From Dichetophora obliterata (lineage: Eukaryota > Arthropoda > Insecta > Diptera > Sciomyzidae), in the NCBI GenBank assembly GCA_963920525.1, contig OY986435.1, positions 94,524,000 to 94,587,999 of the forward strand: a stretch of 64,000 nt of DNA. The letters are read 5' to 3'. This document shows positions 23,848 to 34,241 of the stretch, in pieces; within the stretch, counting starts at the first letter, position 1; the number at the start of each line of letters is the position of its first letter. The notes below the pieces were generated by a model. That model was not told the DNA's origin. It saw only the letters and a list, made by a program, of their open reading frames with translations, and did not search any database. The position numbers were made by a program, and so were the translations under genes.

Positions 23848-23970
23848 CATGATATAAAAGGTTGAGTAAGCTGAGAGCATGATAGAATTATCTATCATGG
23901 CTGAGAGCGAATATCGGCGAATGTCAGAAACAGCTGTTTGGTGTTATCTTTTACTTTTAAATTCGCCGAT
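23848..23970 (-). mobile_element. Partial copy of P-type MITE family C
   Basis: It starts with CATGATATAAAAGGTTGAG and then follows the reverse complement of about 18600-18700 (GTAAGCTGAGAG, GTCAGAAACAGCTGTTTGGTG). Only one end of the family is present. A 22-bp palindromic footprint (23878-23899) interrupts it. Confidence 0.65.
23878..23899. mobile_element. P-element excision footprint (22-bp palindromic remnant)
   Basis: The 22-bp remnant starts CATGATAGAATTA and ends TCTATCATG, flanked by perfect 8-bp duplications GCTGAGAG (23870-23877 and 23900-23907). The first 13 bases are identical to the left end of the P element at 55997. The related sequence at 18590-18700 (other strand) has a single GCTGAGAG and no insert, giving an empty site within the same window. 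P-element excision is known to leave both target copies plus short pieces of the inverted ends. Confidence 0.85.
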
Positions 23971-23982
23971 CCAAATTCCATC

Positions 23983-25597
23983 CATGGCAAAATTAGACAA
24001 GGTAGTGTTAGGGCGGAGAGCCGGTTATCGAAACTGCCAAAACTAATACTACGTTTCCATGGCGAGTTGAGTCTGAGTTGGGTTTTCGTCAAGTTGACAA
24101 AATGGCGTTTCAAGCTCAAAAGTTACTACGTTTCCATGGCGAGTTGAGTCTGAGTTGGGTTTTTGTCAAGTTGTCAAAATGGCGTTTCAAGCTCAAAAGT
24201 GTTTCCATGTACAACATCGAGTCGAGTTGCAATCGTCAATTTTTTTAAGGTTTTTTACTTGTGCTCAATATGCACAATATTTTTATTTACGATGTCCCTT
24301 TTCTTAAACTCACTTTCGACAATGTTATATATTTCACTTCTTAATTTTTTTCCATCCATTATATCAAGAATTTTCTTTTATTTAAATATTTCAATCAACA
24401 GCAAAGTTTCTGCACCACTCCAAAAACTCTTCCACTCGCCATTTTTTCTTGTGATAAATGAACTTATTCTCTTTGACAGATAGAATCAGCTAATTCTAAC
24501 AAGTTTCGTGGAGTTTTGTAGATTTAACGAAGTTCAACTCAACTCGCGGTTCCATGGGGAGTTAATCCCTAGTAATCCCGACTCAACACGCCATGGAAAC
24601 GTAGTAAGTGTTTCCATGTACAACATCGAGTCGAGTTGCAATCGTCAATTTTTTTTAGGTTTTTCCACTTGTGCTCAATATGCACAATATTTTTATTTAC
24701 GATGTCCCTTTTCTTAAACTCACTTTCGACAATTTTATATATTTCACTTCTTCTAAATTTTTTCCATCCATTATATCAAGAATTTTCTTTTATTTAAATA
24801 TTTCAATCAACAGCAAAGTTTCTGCACCACTCCAAAAAACTCTTCCACTCGCCATTTTTTCTTGTGATAAATGAACTTATTCACTTTGACAGCTAGAATC
24901 AGCTAATTCTAACAAGTTTCGTGGAGTTTTGTAGATTTAACGAAGTTTAACTCAATCCCGACTCAACTCGCCATGGAAACGTAGTATAAGTTAGCATTTC
25001 ATACAAAATCTGCAGTGAACTGTAATGGTAGCACTATCTTAGTAACCGATGTTTTTCTCTGAATGTGTTGCTACTCTATACGTCATAAATTAGATCAATT
25101 CAATTATATATAACTTTTATATAAATTTAATTCAACTGCAAAGGTTTCTCACATAAATTTGCTTCGTTATTTCCATGTTTTTTACTTTAACAGCGTTAGT
25201 AGCAGCATGTGACAGTTTACTCAATTCAGAGGTGTTCATGTAGCATTGAATTTTTTCGCTGGATTAATGGCGTTTGCTACCTGATGAGTTTGAGTGAGCG
25301 TTACCAAAATGTTACCATCCTGTTGTCTGCGCTGAATGCGGTCAATGAGAATGCAATATGAAAGCAAAAATTGCCAAAAATACCACAAGGGCTGAGTTTG
25401 ACAGTTATGGTCACTAAGAAATGCCCTTATTACACGATGTCCCTTTGCTCGGCGTACAAATAATTTTGTTGTTGCTTCCAATGTGAAACTGTCAAAATTC
25501 TCTGAGAGTACGAGCGGATGAACTCTTTAGGACGTACAAAATATGCTCAAAAGAGAACACATTCATCCTTAACACTACCTTGTCTAGTTCTACTATG
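23983..25597. mobile_element. P-type element family E, non-autonomous
   Basis: The left end is CATGGCAAAATTAGACAAGG and the right end is the reverse complement of CATAGTAGAACTAGACAAGG. The 8-bp duplication ATTCCATC is perfect (23975-23982 and 25598-25605). After removal of the nested 940-bp PIF-like block it is about 670 bp long. The interior (TTTGACAGTTATGG, GAGAATGCAATATGAAAGC) is related to families B and I. No transposase frame. Confidence 0.85.
24047..24986. mobile_element. PIF/Harbinger-like MITE, rearranged tandem dimer
   Basis: The outer ends are TACTACGTTTCCATGGCGAG and its inverse, flanked by TAA (24044-24046 and 24987-24989). Inside, the left head occurs twice (24047-24125 and 24126-24198) and the body plus right end occurs twice (24198-24606 and 24607-24986). 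The block therefore has one pair of target copies but two heads and two tails. The short frames at 24163-24483 and 24671-24874 are duplicates produced by this repeat and are not genes. Confidence 0.75.
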
Positions 25598-25627
25598 ATT
25601 CCATCCAACCAGAGTTTTTATTTAGTC

Positions 25628-25715
25628 CATGGTATAAGGATCGAGGTAGCTGCAGCGTTGACTGTGCTCTCTTTCCATACTGCCATGTCTGTCAAATTTA
25701 GCTGTGGCGAATGTT
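25628..25715 (+). mobile_element. Truncated copy of P-type MITE family A
   Basis: It starts CATGGTATAAGGATCGAGG and follows family A (GCTCTCTTTCCATACTGCCA, GTCAAATTTAGCTGTG) for about 88 bp, then stops abruptly. It has no right end and no duplication. It lies 31 bp from the right end of family E. Confidence 0.75.
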
Positions 25716-25747
25716 TCGCATATTCGCTTTTAAACTTGACGATTCAA

Positions 25748-26694
25748 TTTACACTCGTCAAGAGTTGACGGTCAATTGCCTCTATCATTTCTCCCTTTTC
25801 CTTCTGAAGTTTGCGCTGATGACGCCGAAATAAAATAAACTAGTGAGGAATTATCTTCGACTGGGCCGAAGTTAAAATACCCCACGGCCGAATTAGAGTA
25901 TATATAAAGTCTTAAGCAAACTGTTAAATATATTTAAAGAGATTTTCCCGTTTTGGTAATGTCACTTTGTATGGGAGGTAGGCGTGGTTTTCATCTGATT
26001 TTTACAAATTTAATACTCAAAATAAATATTCAATATTTAAGACACTGCGAAATTTGAAGTCATTAAATTGATTTTTGTGGAATTTAAAGAGATTTTCCCG
26101 TTTTGGTTAAGCCACTTTGTATGGGATGTAGGTGTGGTTTTCATCTGATTTTGACAAATTTAATACTCAAAATAAATATTAAATATTTAAGACACTGTGC
26201 GAAATTTGAAGTCATTAAATTGATTTTTGTGGAATTTAAAGAGATCTTACCGTTTTGGTTAAGTCTTTTTGTATGGGAGGTAGGCGTGGTTTTCATCCGA
26301 TTTTGCTCAGATTCAAACTTGACCTCCAATTGTGTATAAAAAGCTTATATTTTGAATTTCGTTATGATAGCTCAAAAATTACGTCTGCTATCGTGGACAC
26401 AGACGGACAGACGGACATGGCTAAATCGACTCAGGAGGTGTTGCTGATCAGGAATATATATACTTTTCTATACCGGCCACGCCTCCTTATCGGCGTTACA
26501 AACGGAGTGACAAAATAATTAATATACCCCATTACGTTTTTTAAACGTGAGGGTATAAAAATAATGGGTAAAGGAACGAACACAAAAAGTGCCCAAGAAT
26601 TGACGGTACGTTCAAGTTTGTTCCTTCCCTTTCTACATGCGTTGATCGCCCTGAAACAGAAGACTTGACAGTCAATTCTTGACGAGTGTAAACC
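25748..26694. mobile_element. TIR element containing a second repeat with ~150-bp tandem units
   Basis: TTTACACTCGTCAAGAGTTG at the left is inverted at the right (AATTCTTGACGAGTGTAAA). Within it, from a hairpin (CTTCGACTGGGCCGAAG, about 25856) to GTGAGGGTATAAAA (about 26560), lies another repeat. Its core is three units of ~150 bp, each with AAGAGAT, CCGTTTTGGT, TTTGTATGGGA and TAGG(C/T)GTGGTTTTCATC. No coding sequence. I could not define target duplications. Confidence 0.55.
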
Positions 26695-26945
26695 AGGACT
26701 TAAAAAGGTCACGGCCCTTTAAAAAAGGAAAAGTTTTCCTTGTTCCAATAGCTTTGCCGAATCGCGTATTTTTTCGACATTTTGAGGTGGTAACAAAAAC
26801 TCAAACTCCAAGAAAATTGTTTAAAAATTATTTTAAACACAAATTTAATATTAAAATTCAATAGTTGGACTTTTAGTCAAAAATTTTAATTTGATTGTTT
26901 ACTTGTCTGTTTTCTTTTGCTCTGACATTTTGCGATCCAAGTTTT

Positions 26946-27120
26946 CATGGTGTAATAATAATAAGGTGTTCTAATTCGGAATATCAGAAAAAAGTAGGCT
27001 GCCTTATTTTGGCATTTAATTTGAAATTTTGTATACGAAACCCTTTCAATTGTCAAAATAAGGCAGCATGTCACAGAAAAATATCATGGGATGAGAACAC
27101 CTTATAATTATTACACCATG
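26946..27120. mobile_element. P-type MITE family G, 175 bp
   Basis: The inverted ends CATGGTGTAATAATAATAAG and CTTATAATTATTACACCATG are flanked by CAAGTTTT (26938-26945) and CAAGTATT (27121-27128), 7 of 8 identical. The CATGG...AATAAGGT pattern links it to family C and to the canonical P-element end. An inner inverted pair surrounds GCCTTATTTTGGC-like sequence. No coding sequence. Confidence 0.8.
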
Positions 27121-27520
27121 CAAGTATTGTTCTTGTAAGCAGTCAGTTATTCAAAAACACTGTACTGGTCAGTCTGCGTGAAACCAGTTTTATTTGTGTA
27201 CATGAACTGTGTTTGATTGGATTGGTGAAAGCATCCCCTAAATAAAATATGATTATTTCGCTTGTGTGTGTAAATTGACGCTTGACGGAGTAAATTAAAG
27301 CAGGTAACAAAAAATATATAAATTTTTTTTATTTATAATAACAAAAACTCTTAAACTTTTTAAAATTTTTAATTAGCATAAAAAAGTTATTTCAGGCAAA
27401 TATGAAATTAAAACTCATCAAAATCTTTAAACAATTAAACATTTTATTTTGAAGCGGCATCCCTGATTTCTTATCGCTATTCGTTATAAGTTAAAACTAA
27501 CGAGCTGTCCAAAAACGCAA

Positions 27521-27888
27521 TTTAAGGCTTGATTACCCAAGCGTAAGGTAACGTAACGCGACGTTGTCAACTGTCAAGCTAAAATCTGTTTAATGATAAA
27601 TGTGTACAAGTCGTTACCGAAATCGTAACGTGGCGTGACGCAGCGTAGAAGTCTGTAGAAAATAGATTTCTACGCAACGTTACAATTTTTGACAGTTCGT
27701 CATCTGTGGGACAAGCGAAAAACTTTGTTAAACTTCACAAAATTGTAAATTTTAATACTATATAAGAAACGTGCAGTCTTTTATTGAAAAGGAGAAGTTA
27801 ATAAGCCTACTAGAATAAAATGAGTGCCCTCCACTACGGCGCCTGCACTACGTTGGACTACGATTTCCAGTACGCTTGGGTAATTAAG
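27521..27888. mobile_element. Probable TIR element with a TATA-like core
   Basis: GCTTGATTACCCAAGCGTAA at about 27520 is inverted at about 27870 (CGCTTGGGTAATTAAGC). Subterminal ACGTAACG and CTACG words are repeated at both ends. Inside, TATATAAG (about 27761) lies ~28 bp before a TGCAGTC initiator-like site and 60 bp before an ATG (27821) opening a short frame, MSALHYGACTTLDYDFQ. That frame is made of ACTACG-type repeat words and stops after about 28 codons, so it is probably not a gene. No clear target duplication. Confidence 0.4.
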
Positions 27889-29381
27889 CTTTTACGCAAA
27901 GAAAGTTGAAATCAAAGAAGTAAAATATAAGGAAGTGGTGTAATAGCAGAAGTGTGGTATTTTCTATATTGGTGTTGGTTTATACCTATACAGAAACAGT
28001 CACACTGGGCCGTATTCGGTTGTATCGCAAAACTGTTAAAGTTTGTTCTTTTGCATTAATATTTTAGAAACATTTCAAGAAAAGCAACAACTCTAATTAT
28101 TTAAAAAGTTTCAGATCGGTCGCAATTGGCTAAGAAGTCAAAGGCATCCAACTTTTTAAAAAATTGACAAAAAATTTGCATATTAAAACAATTTTTAATT
28201 AGAAATATACACATTTCTAATACAAATAAGTTAAAAAAAAAATATCGTTTGAAACTAAATAAAGCACTTTTGTTAAAAGAATTCAAACCGTATGGAAATA
28301 TTTACCTGTGGAACGAAAGCGCATTGTTTTTAAGTTTTCGGGAAATTTTACAATTTTTAACCGCACAACTCATGTTGCATTTATTTTCGTGGTTTTTTCT
28401 TTGTATTTGTCGCTTCTTAAGCAGTGAAAAATGCTTAAAATTAAATTATTTTCAAATATTTTGCTGAGGAGTCTTCCAATCAAATGCCAGGGTTCTCAAA
28501 AATGTCAAAAAACACTCTTTCTCGCTCGCACAATTTACGAATGGTGCGACAGTTCACGTATAGTGTATGTGCTAGCAACACCATCTCCTTATATTTTGCT
28601 TCTTTGTGTTCGATTTTACGTTAAATTGGCTCCAATACTAACACTAAACACTTATATGTGTTCGTAAAATCAACGGAAAACAACCCTGGTTTGTGGTAGA
28701 TTGAAGAATTGTAGAATGTTTGAGGTCCGATAACTGTAAAACTGCATATTATTAGAACAAAATGTGTAACAAAATGTGTGCGACAAAAGACTTCACAAAA
28801 GCAATGGAAAGCATCCCTGAAACATCATGGTGAAATTATCTTAGAATAATTACACCATAGGAATCAGTCCAATCAGTGTTGCCTCATAGAAAATTTTATG
28901 GATACTTTTTTAAGCCTCAGTGTAAGTTTGAATACTTTTAAAAAAAAATTATTTTTTATATTAAGATATGTTTTTATTTTCAAAAATATAAAAAGTATTA
29001 ATTTCCTTAAATTCGACAAAAACGTTAAAAAATTATGACATTGAGACATTTTTTGACAGTATTTTCTTATCAAAAAATGCATTAACGCAACCTCTTTACA
29101 AAGAACTTTAAAATTTTGTGATAAATATATTAAGTCTGCCTGATAGCTCAGTTGCAGCTGAATGAATTTTTTCTAATTTGAAACTTACTATAAACGATAA
29201 GACTAGTATATTTTTTTTTGGAAATAGGTAAAAGTATATTGTTTTGCAAAATTCTTTAAAACGAATAATTTTTAACTTTTGAATTTAATATAAACCAAGG
29301 GCAATAGCAGTCCATTTTATATATATTACGCTTGACTTAATAAGCTATTAAATTATTTGTTATGTATTTATATATTTTGTT
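27889..29381. other. AT-rich, no gene; small palindromic remnant at 28826-28859
   Basis: At 28826-28859, CATGGTGAAATTATC is followed at once by the inverse of CTATGGTGTAATTATTCTA. This looks like two ends of P-type family G joined with no interior, but I see no 8-bp duplication. At 28488-28692, CCAGGGTT faces AACCCTGG, a weak MITE candidate. Nothing else is supported. Confidence 0.4.
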
Positions 29382-30960
29382 CATAGCTGTTAAATAATTA
29401 TTACTAATCGTATTCATTAGCAATTCGATTATTTTTTTAAGAATGTGAAATAATTGATTAAGTACAATTCTTTTCTGTTTGTAATCGTAATATAATAACA
29501 ACAATCATTAAATAATTACGATTACTTCAGGTGACGAAAATAATCAAAAAGAATTAAAAGTAATCAAGAAAAATAATCAGACTACTTTTAGAAATTATGT
29601 TTGATTCTTTTAGATTATTTCAAATTTTCAGTCTAAAATACTAAAATTGTTGTTAAATTTTTTGATAAACTAACATAGACATCTTTATTTGTAAACAAAA
29701 AACAAGAACGAAAAAAATGCATTATAACATTTGCTCTGTTAATTTTGTCAAGCACTTTTTTCTTCTTTCTTGTTTTTGGAAAATCTTTTTCAATGATTAT
29801 TTACATATCTGTTTAGTTATGAATAAAATTTTACAAAATATTCCGTACTTCAAAATAAAATTCTTAAAATAATCAAACAGAATCAAAGTAGTAGTAGTAC
29901 TTTATTGAGTCTTTAATTAATCGATATTACAAAATATATATATATAAACAGTTTCTTCTTTGTTAACTTAGCGGCTGTAATGTATGGCCTGCCTAGTCTG
30001 TTACACTATAAAGTAAATTAATAAATCGAAAGCCACTTGGCTACAATATTATTACAGAATAATTTACTCCTGCTCAAAGAGTATTTTAAGATTTGCTTTT
30101 TACTATTGTCCTAAAAACATATGGGTGAAAGAGACAACGACAGCTTGTACACAGCGAGACATAAACAAGCACTAAAAATACTATATACAATGACGTGTTA
30201 CTTTCATATATACAATAGCCCAGTATTTAAATGGGAAATATAGATAAATAAATGCATACATTTTGATAAATAACATCAAATGCAGATTTTACGTTCACAT
30301 ATAAATTTATAAAAATATACAATCACAAAAAATATAAAATATTAAATCACTAATGTTATGGTCACGACAATCACTAATAAAATGCAGCTGTTCAGTTGAA
30401 TCCAAATGTAGCGGCTAGGCAGAAATATATTGTACAGTTCGCTTCAACTCATTTAGGATGTCGTCAAATATTTTTTTTTTTATAAAAAATGCTATACAAG
30501 CCATGTATAGCATTAGCAGCGGTAACAAAAGTGGAACCATGAACCCAAAGTTCATACTGTAGCTCCAAACACTTTTGTTAATAAAACTTATTTAGTTTTC
30601 GTATAACTGTTATTCGTATAACTGTGTCAACTGAAAAAGCCGTATCAGCGTATGGGTGATTTCAGTTAAAAATGACTGGTTGCACTTCACAACCTCACCG
30701 TTGAAACGATGCGAGTCAACCTCAAACAGAATAAAAAATAATTTCTAAAAGTAGTCTGATTATTTTTTCTTGATTACTTTTTATTCTTTTTGATTATTTT
30801 CGTAATTCCAAGTAGTCGTAATTATTTTTTGATTTTTTGTAATCATTATCAATTATCAAAAACATCTCCCTCAAGAATTATGTAATGATTACAATTATTT
30901 ATAAAATATAATAATATAATCTTATTGTTTATTAATCGTAATCGCAATTTAACAGCTATG
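29382..30960 (+). mobile_element. Large TIR repeat, copy 2 (complete ends)
   Basis: The ends are CATAGCTGTTAAATAATTAT (29382) and the inverse of CATAGCTGTTAAATTGCGAT (ending 30960). The interior matches copy 1 (975-2375). The short copy at 47493-48104 shares both ends and the flanking ~150 bp but lacks the ~1.1-kb interior, so the two are long and short versions of one family. The short copy shows 8-bp duplications, but none is convincing here. No coding frame. Confidence 0.7.
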
Positions 30961-31345
30961 TTTTTTATATAGTTTTGTGTATAAATATCAAACCTTTAAA
31001 ATTAATGTAAAAAACATAATTTATAAAAAATATAAAAATAACACAAAATATAACAGACTGAAGTACTGAAATGTACATATGTTTCTTTTTAAGGCAGGCG
31101 ACGGTTGTCTAAAATTGTTTTCTTCTTTTTCTTCTTAATCTTTCAAAACTATAGTTTTTGAGAATTTACTGTTAAATTTTTATAAGGCTACTGACGTTAT
31201 CTCCGCTTCTACGTCCGTTTTAACAGGTATCGAGCGCACAACACAAACACAGTACTCACTCTATTTACACTCATTTATCTCAAAACTACTTTTTTCGGCA
31301 ATGTGTTGTAGCGTAAAGAAAAAACTATTCAGCCGAATCATCTGA
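30961..31345 (+). repeat. Sequence shared with copy 1 beyond the TIR
   Basis: TCTTCTTTTTCTTCTT, then GAGCGCACAACACAAACACAG and TTTTTTCGGCAATGTGTT, correspond to 2390-2560. The similarity crosses the element end in both copies. That implies a larger composite repeat or a segmental duplication that carried the element along. Confidence 0.6.
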
Positions 31346-31760
31346 AATTTTAATATGTTATTCACATCAATGGCTTTCTTAAGCTTTCAAATATAAATGT
31401 ATTTGAAAAATTCTAAATTTCTATAAGTCCTTAGAACTTACCAATTTACGTACGCTTATATTATGATGATGAGTAACCAAGAGAGGAGTTCTTCTGCACC
31501 TATAATATACCTACTATATACATATATGACAAATGTAACTTAAATTTATTTTTTTCTTTTTTGTTCACGTTTTTATTAAATAAAAGCTTATTTTTTAAAA
31601 ATTTTTATTTCTTTTTATTTTTTACTTTTTAGTCTTAAAGGTTTATTATTAACATCTTTTATTTACAAAACTTAGCAAATACTACAGCATTTTCATTTTT
31701 TTGACCATTAACCTTATTACAGTATTAATATTATTTAAATAAAAGATTGTTTAAAAAAAA
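31346..31760. other. AT-rich, no feature seen
   Basis: No supported frame or repeat pairing. Confidence 0.5.
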
Positions 31761-33400
31761 TTTACTTTTTATTTACTATTGATTTGTGGGCGGTAAAAGG
31801 GAGCGTGGAAATTTTTTATCATAATATTGCATTGTCACCCGACTTACATATGTATGTTAAATTTCAGCTTAATCGGATACCAACAAGTTTCCAGAATTGC
31901 GAAAAATGGTTTGCAAATTTTGACGCCCACACATACATACATACAAACATACATAAATACGAACGAAGCAAGTTATAATCATCTTATTATCAGCCCCGTA
32001 GTTTTAAAGATATAGGATTTTTATTTATTTGTGGGCGGTAAAGGAGGTGTGGCACCATTTGTTCCTGAACCATTCTCTACTTGAAGGAAATTAACTGCCA
32101 AAATTATTAAAAAGTTTATTATATCCTACGTAACTTGAGAATGTCCGCCAACTTATGCACTATTGAATTAAAAAAATTACTAGTCCAGCAACTTATCATG
32201 CCCGTCATAACATACTCTGATATAGTTTACAGTAAACTTGATTCATCGTCTCTGCTGAAACTTAATGTTGCTTTTAATTATGCCACACGTTTTGTGTATG
32301 GGTTAAACAAGTTTGACCATCTTTCTAGCTTTAGAAATGCAATACTTGGTTGTAGTTTGAATGATTATTTCCACGCTAGAAATTGTATTTACATCCATAA
32401 AATCATTCACACTAAAACACCTCATTATCTCTACGAAAAACTGCAATTTAGCTTATCTAGGAGATGTAACTTACTAATTATCCCCAGACATAGCTCTCTA
32501 ATCAGTTCAAATCTCTTTTTCATTAATGCTGTAAGACTGTGGAATGCATTGCCTCGTAGAATAAGAGAAATCTCGAGGAGGGAAACTTTTAGGCAATCAA
32601 TTTTTTCTCACTTTTCTACTACTTAATCTTATCTTATTTTTATTCTCTAAAATTTATTATTTCTTACTTAGTATTTTTAAGCTAATTAAATGGATTTTAC
32701 TATTTTTTTCATGTTTTATTATTGATGTTCACTATTTATGTTTTACTAAGCTTAAGAAAAAAATAATTTGTTGTTATCTCTAATTAATTCAATATTGTTA
32801 GAATTTATTTTTCATTGTACTGTAAAAGAACTTAGTTTCTTATTTGTACTCAATTTTTCGATTTTCTAAATAAATAAATAATAATGTCAGACTTGTCATT
32901 AAAAAAGTTAACAAAATAAAAGCCATATTCTCAAAAAAAAAAAAAAAATTTTAGCTGAATCAGCCCCGTAGTTTTGGAGATATATAATTTTTATTGATTT
33001 GTGGGCGGTAAGAGGGGGTGTGGCCAAAAGTTGTTCATAAACCCCATGCTTTATTTGATGAAACTTTACTGTTTAAATTTCAGCTGAATCAGCCCCGTAG
33101 TTTTAGAGATATAGCATTTTTATGGATTTGTGGGCGGTAAAAGGGGGAGTGTCAAAAAATTTTCCTTAACTATCCTCTACTCGAAGGAAATTTACTGCCA
33201 AAATTTCAGCTGAATCGGCCTAGTGGTTTTAGAGATATAGCATTATTATTGATTTGTGGGCGGTAGAAGGGGGTGTGGCAAAACATTTTATTATAATATT
33301 TCATTGTCACCGGACTTACATATATATGCTAAATTTCAGCTAAATCGGATACCAACAAGATGTCGAAAAATGGCTTGCACGTTTTGAGGACATACATACA
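31761..33400 (+). repeat. Array of ~110-bp degenerate units, split by a LINE
   Basis: The unit reads approximately: GATTTGTGGGCGGTAAAAGG, GGTGTGGC, then AAATTTCAGCTGAATC, GCCCCGTAGTTTTAGAGATA. Copies start near 31785, 32025, 32995, 33125 and 33255, and similar text occurs at 4430-4620. It ends in a CATACATACATACA stretch. A Jockey-clade fragment (32107-32947) sits inside one unit. This kind of phrase is common in fly transposon relics, but I cannot name the family. Confidence 0.6.
32107..32947 (+). pseudogene. Jockey-clade LINE ORF2 C-terminal fragment
   Basis: The frame 32135-32626 (163 residues) matches the region after the reverse transcriptase thumb in Jockey-clade ORF2: LVQQLIMPVITYSDIVY, LNVAFNYATRFVYGLNKFDH, the (C)IYIHKIIHTKTPHYLYEKL block, and SNLFFINAVRLWNALPRRIRE near the end. 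It is followed by ~320 bp of 3' UTR-like sequence and a poly(A) run (32931-32946). The host repeat unit reads CCAAAATT on one side and continues TTAGCTGAATC on the other, so the insertion point is clear. Catalytic motifs are absent because of 5' truncation. It belongs to a different subfamily from the LINE at 12190. Confidence 0.8.
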
Positions 33401-33402
33401 TA

Positions 33403-34020
33403 CAGCTGTGGCCAAAATAATAGCAGTACTCTTATATTCGGACATGTTTGTATAAATAATACTTGTCTACAAATTTCGGATCCGGTACACCCATTATCGT
33501 TCCTATACATACTTTTAACGCTTCTTCGAAATCTGTACTCAGTTTCCTCCTATATTGTAAAATTTTTCAGATACAGGGTGTTTTACGTTTTTGGCACGTG
33601 TTTAGTATTATTGATCTAAAATCTAAACTACTTATCATAAAATAAAAAATAATATTTTGTATTTTAGAAAAAATACCAACTTTTCAATCAATATATCAGC
33701 CACTATCATGTCATGTGCGGTAGCGGAGCAAAAATTTTGAGATTATCCAACGAAATATAAACGGTTGACTAGCTATGTGCTTATTTTTAACTTACCTTTG
33801 ATTCATTAAATTTATTCGCAAAGTTGATTGAAATGTTTTTAGTTTGTTGCGGTTGACTACCTATGCTTAATTCGTCGCTTATTTTTTCACTTTTCTTTGA
33901 TTAATTGCATAAACAGCTAATTTTTACAACTATCCATCGCCGCTCGTGAGAAAAAAGCCAGTCTACGCAGCTACCTTGTAAAGTAATTGTATCATGCATG
34001 ACATGTAGTATCGTTTGGGG
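33403..34020. mobile_element. Tc1-like transposon left end; remainder unresolved
   Basis: After TA (33401-33402) comes CAGCTGTGGCCAAAATAATA, then GCAGTA, a terminus typical of Tc1-family elements. No matching intact right end was found downstream; CTGCTACTTTTTTGGTC near 34850 is a weak candidate. No transposase frame, so it is at best a relic. The rest of the span shows nothing else. Confidence 0.55.
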
Positions 34021-34026
34021 CCCTAA

Positions 34027-34241
34027 CATGGTAGAACTAGTGAAGGTTTATGCATTTCAGACTGCTCTCTTTTTCTCATAGCCAGAATTGTCAAACTCAA
34101 GCATTTTGCTATTCTTGCCTATTTTTGCTTTCTTATCGCATTCTTATCGTTTTCAGATTTTGTATGGGCTGTCAACTTCGTTTTGACAGTTCCGGCAGTC
34201 TGTCTCTCCGAAATGCATCTACCTTCTCTAATTCTACTATG
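34027..34241 (-). mobile_element. P-type MITE family B relative, 215 bp
   Basis: The ends CATGGTAGAACTAGTGAAGG and the inverse of CATAGTAGAATTAGAGAAGG are flanked by GGCCCTAA and GCCCCTAT (6 of 8), a decayed 8-bp duplication. The interior matches the reverse complement of 12645-12859 over nearly its whole length, including CAGATTTTGTATGGGCTGTC and the TTTGACAGTTCCGGCAG passage. Confidence 0.75.

Noticed and set aside
24163..24874. Two similar plus-strand frames of 106 and 67 residues
   Set aside because: They come from the duplicated body of a MITE; hydrophobic composition reflects T-rich DNA.
28488..28692. CCAGGGTT/AACCCTGG inverted pair as a MITE
   Set aside because: Only 8 bp pair well, and there is no target duplication.
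28826..28859. Second possible P-type excision footprint
   Set aside because: Two family G-like ends are joined directly, but no 8-bp duplication flanks them, so excision cannot be claimed.
29145..29165. GATAGCTCAGTTG, resembling a tRNA A box
   Set aside because: No B box, T arm or acceptor pairing at the right distance.
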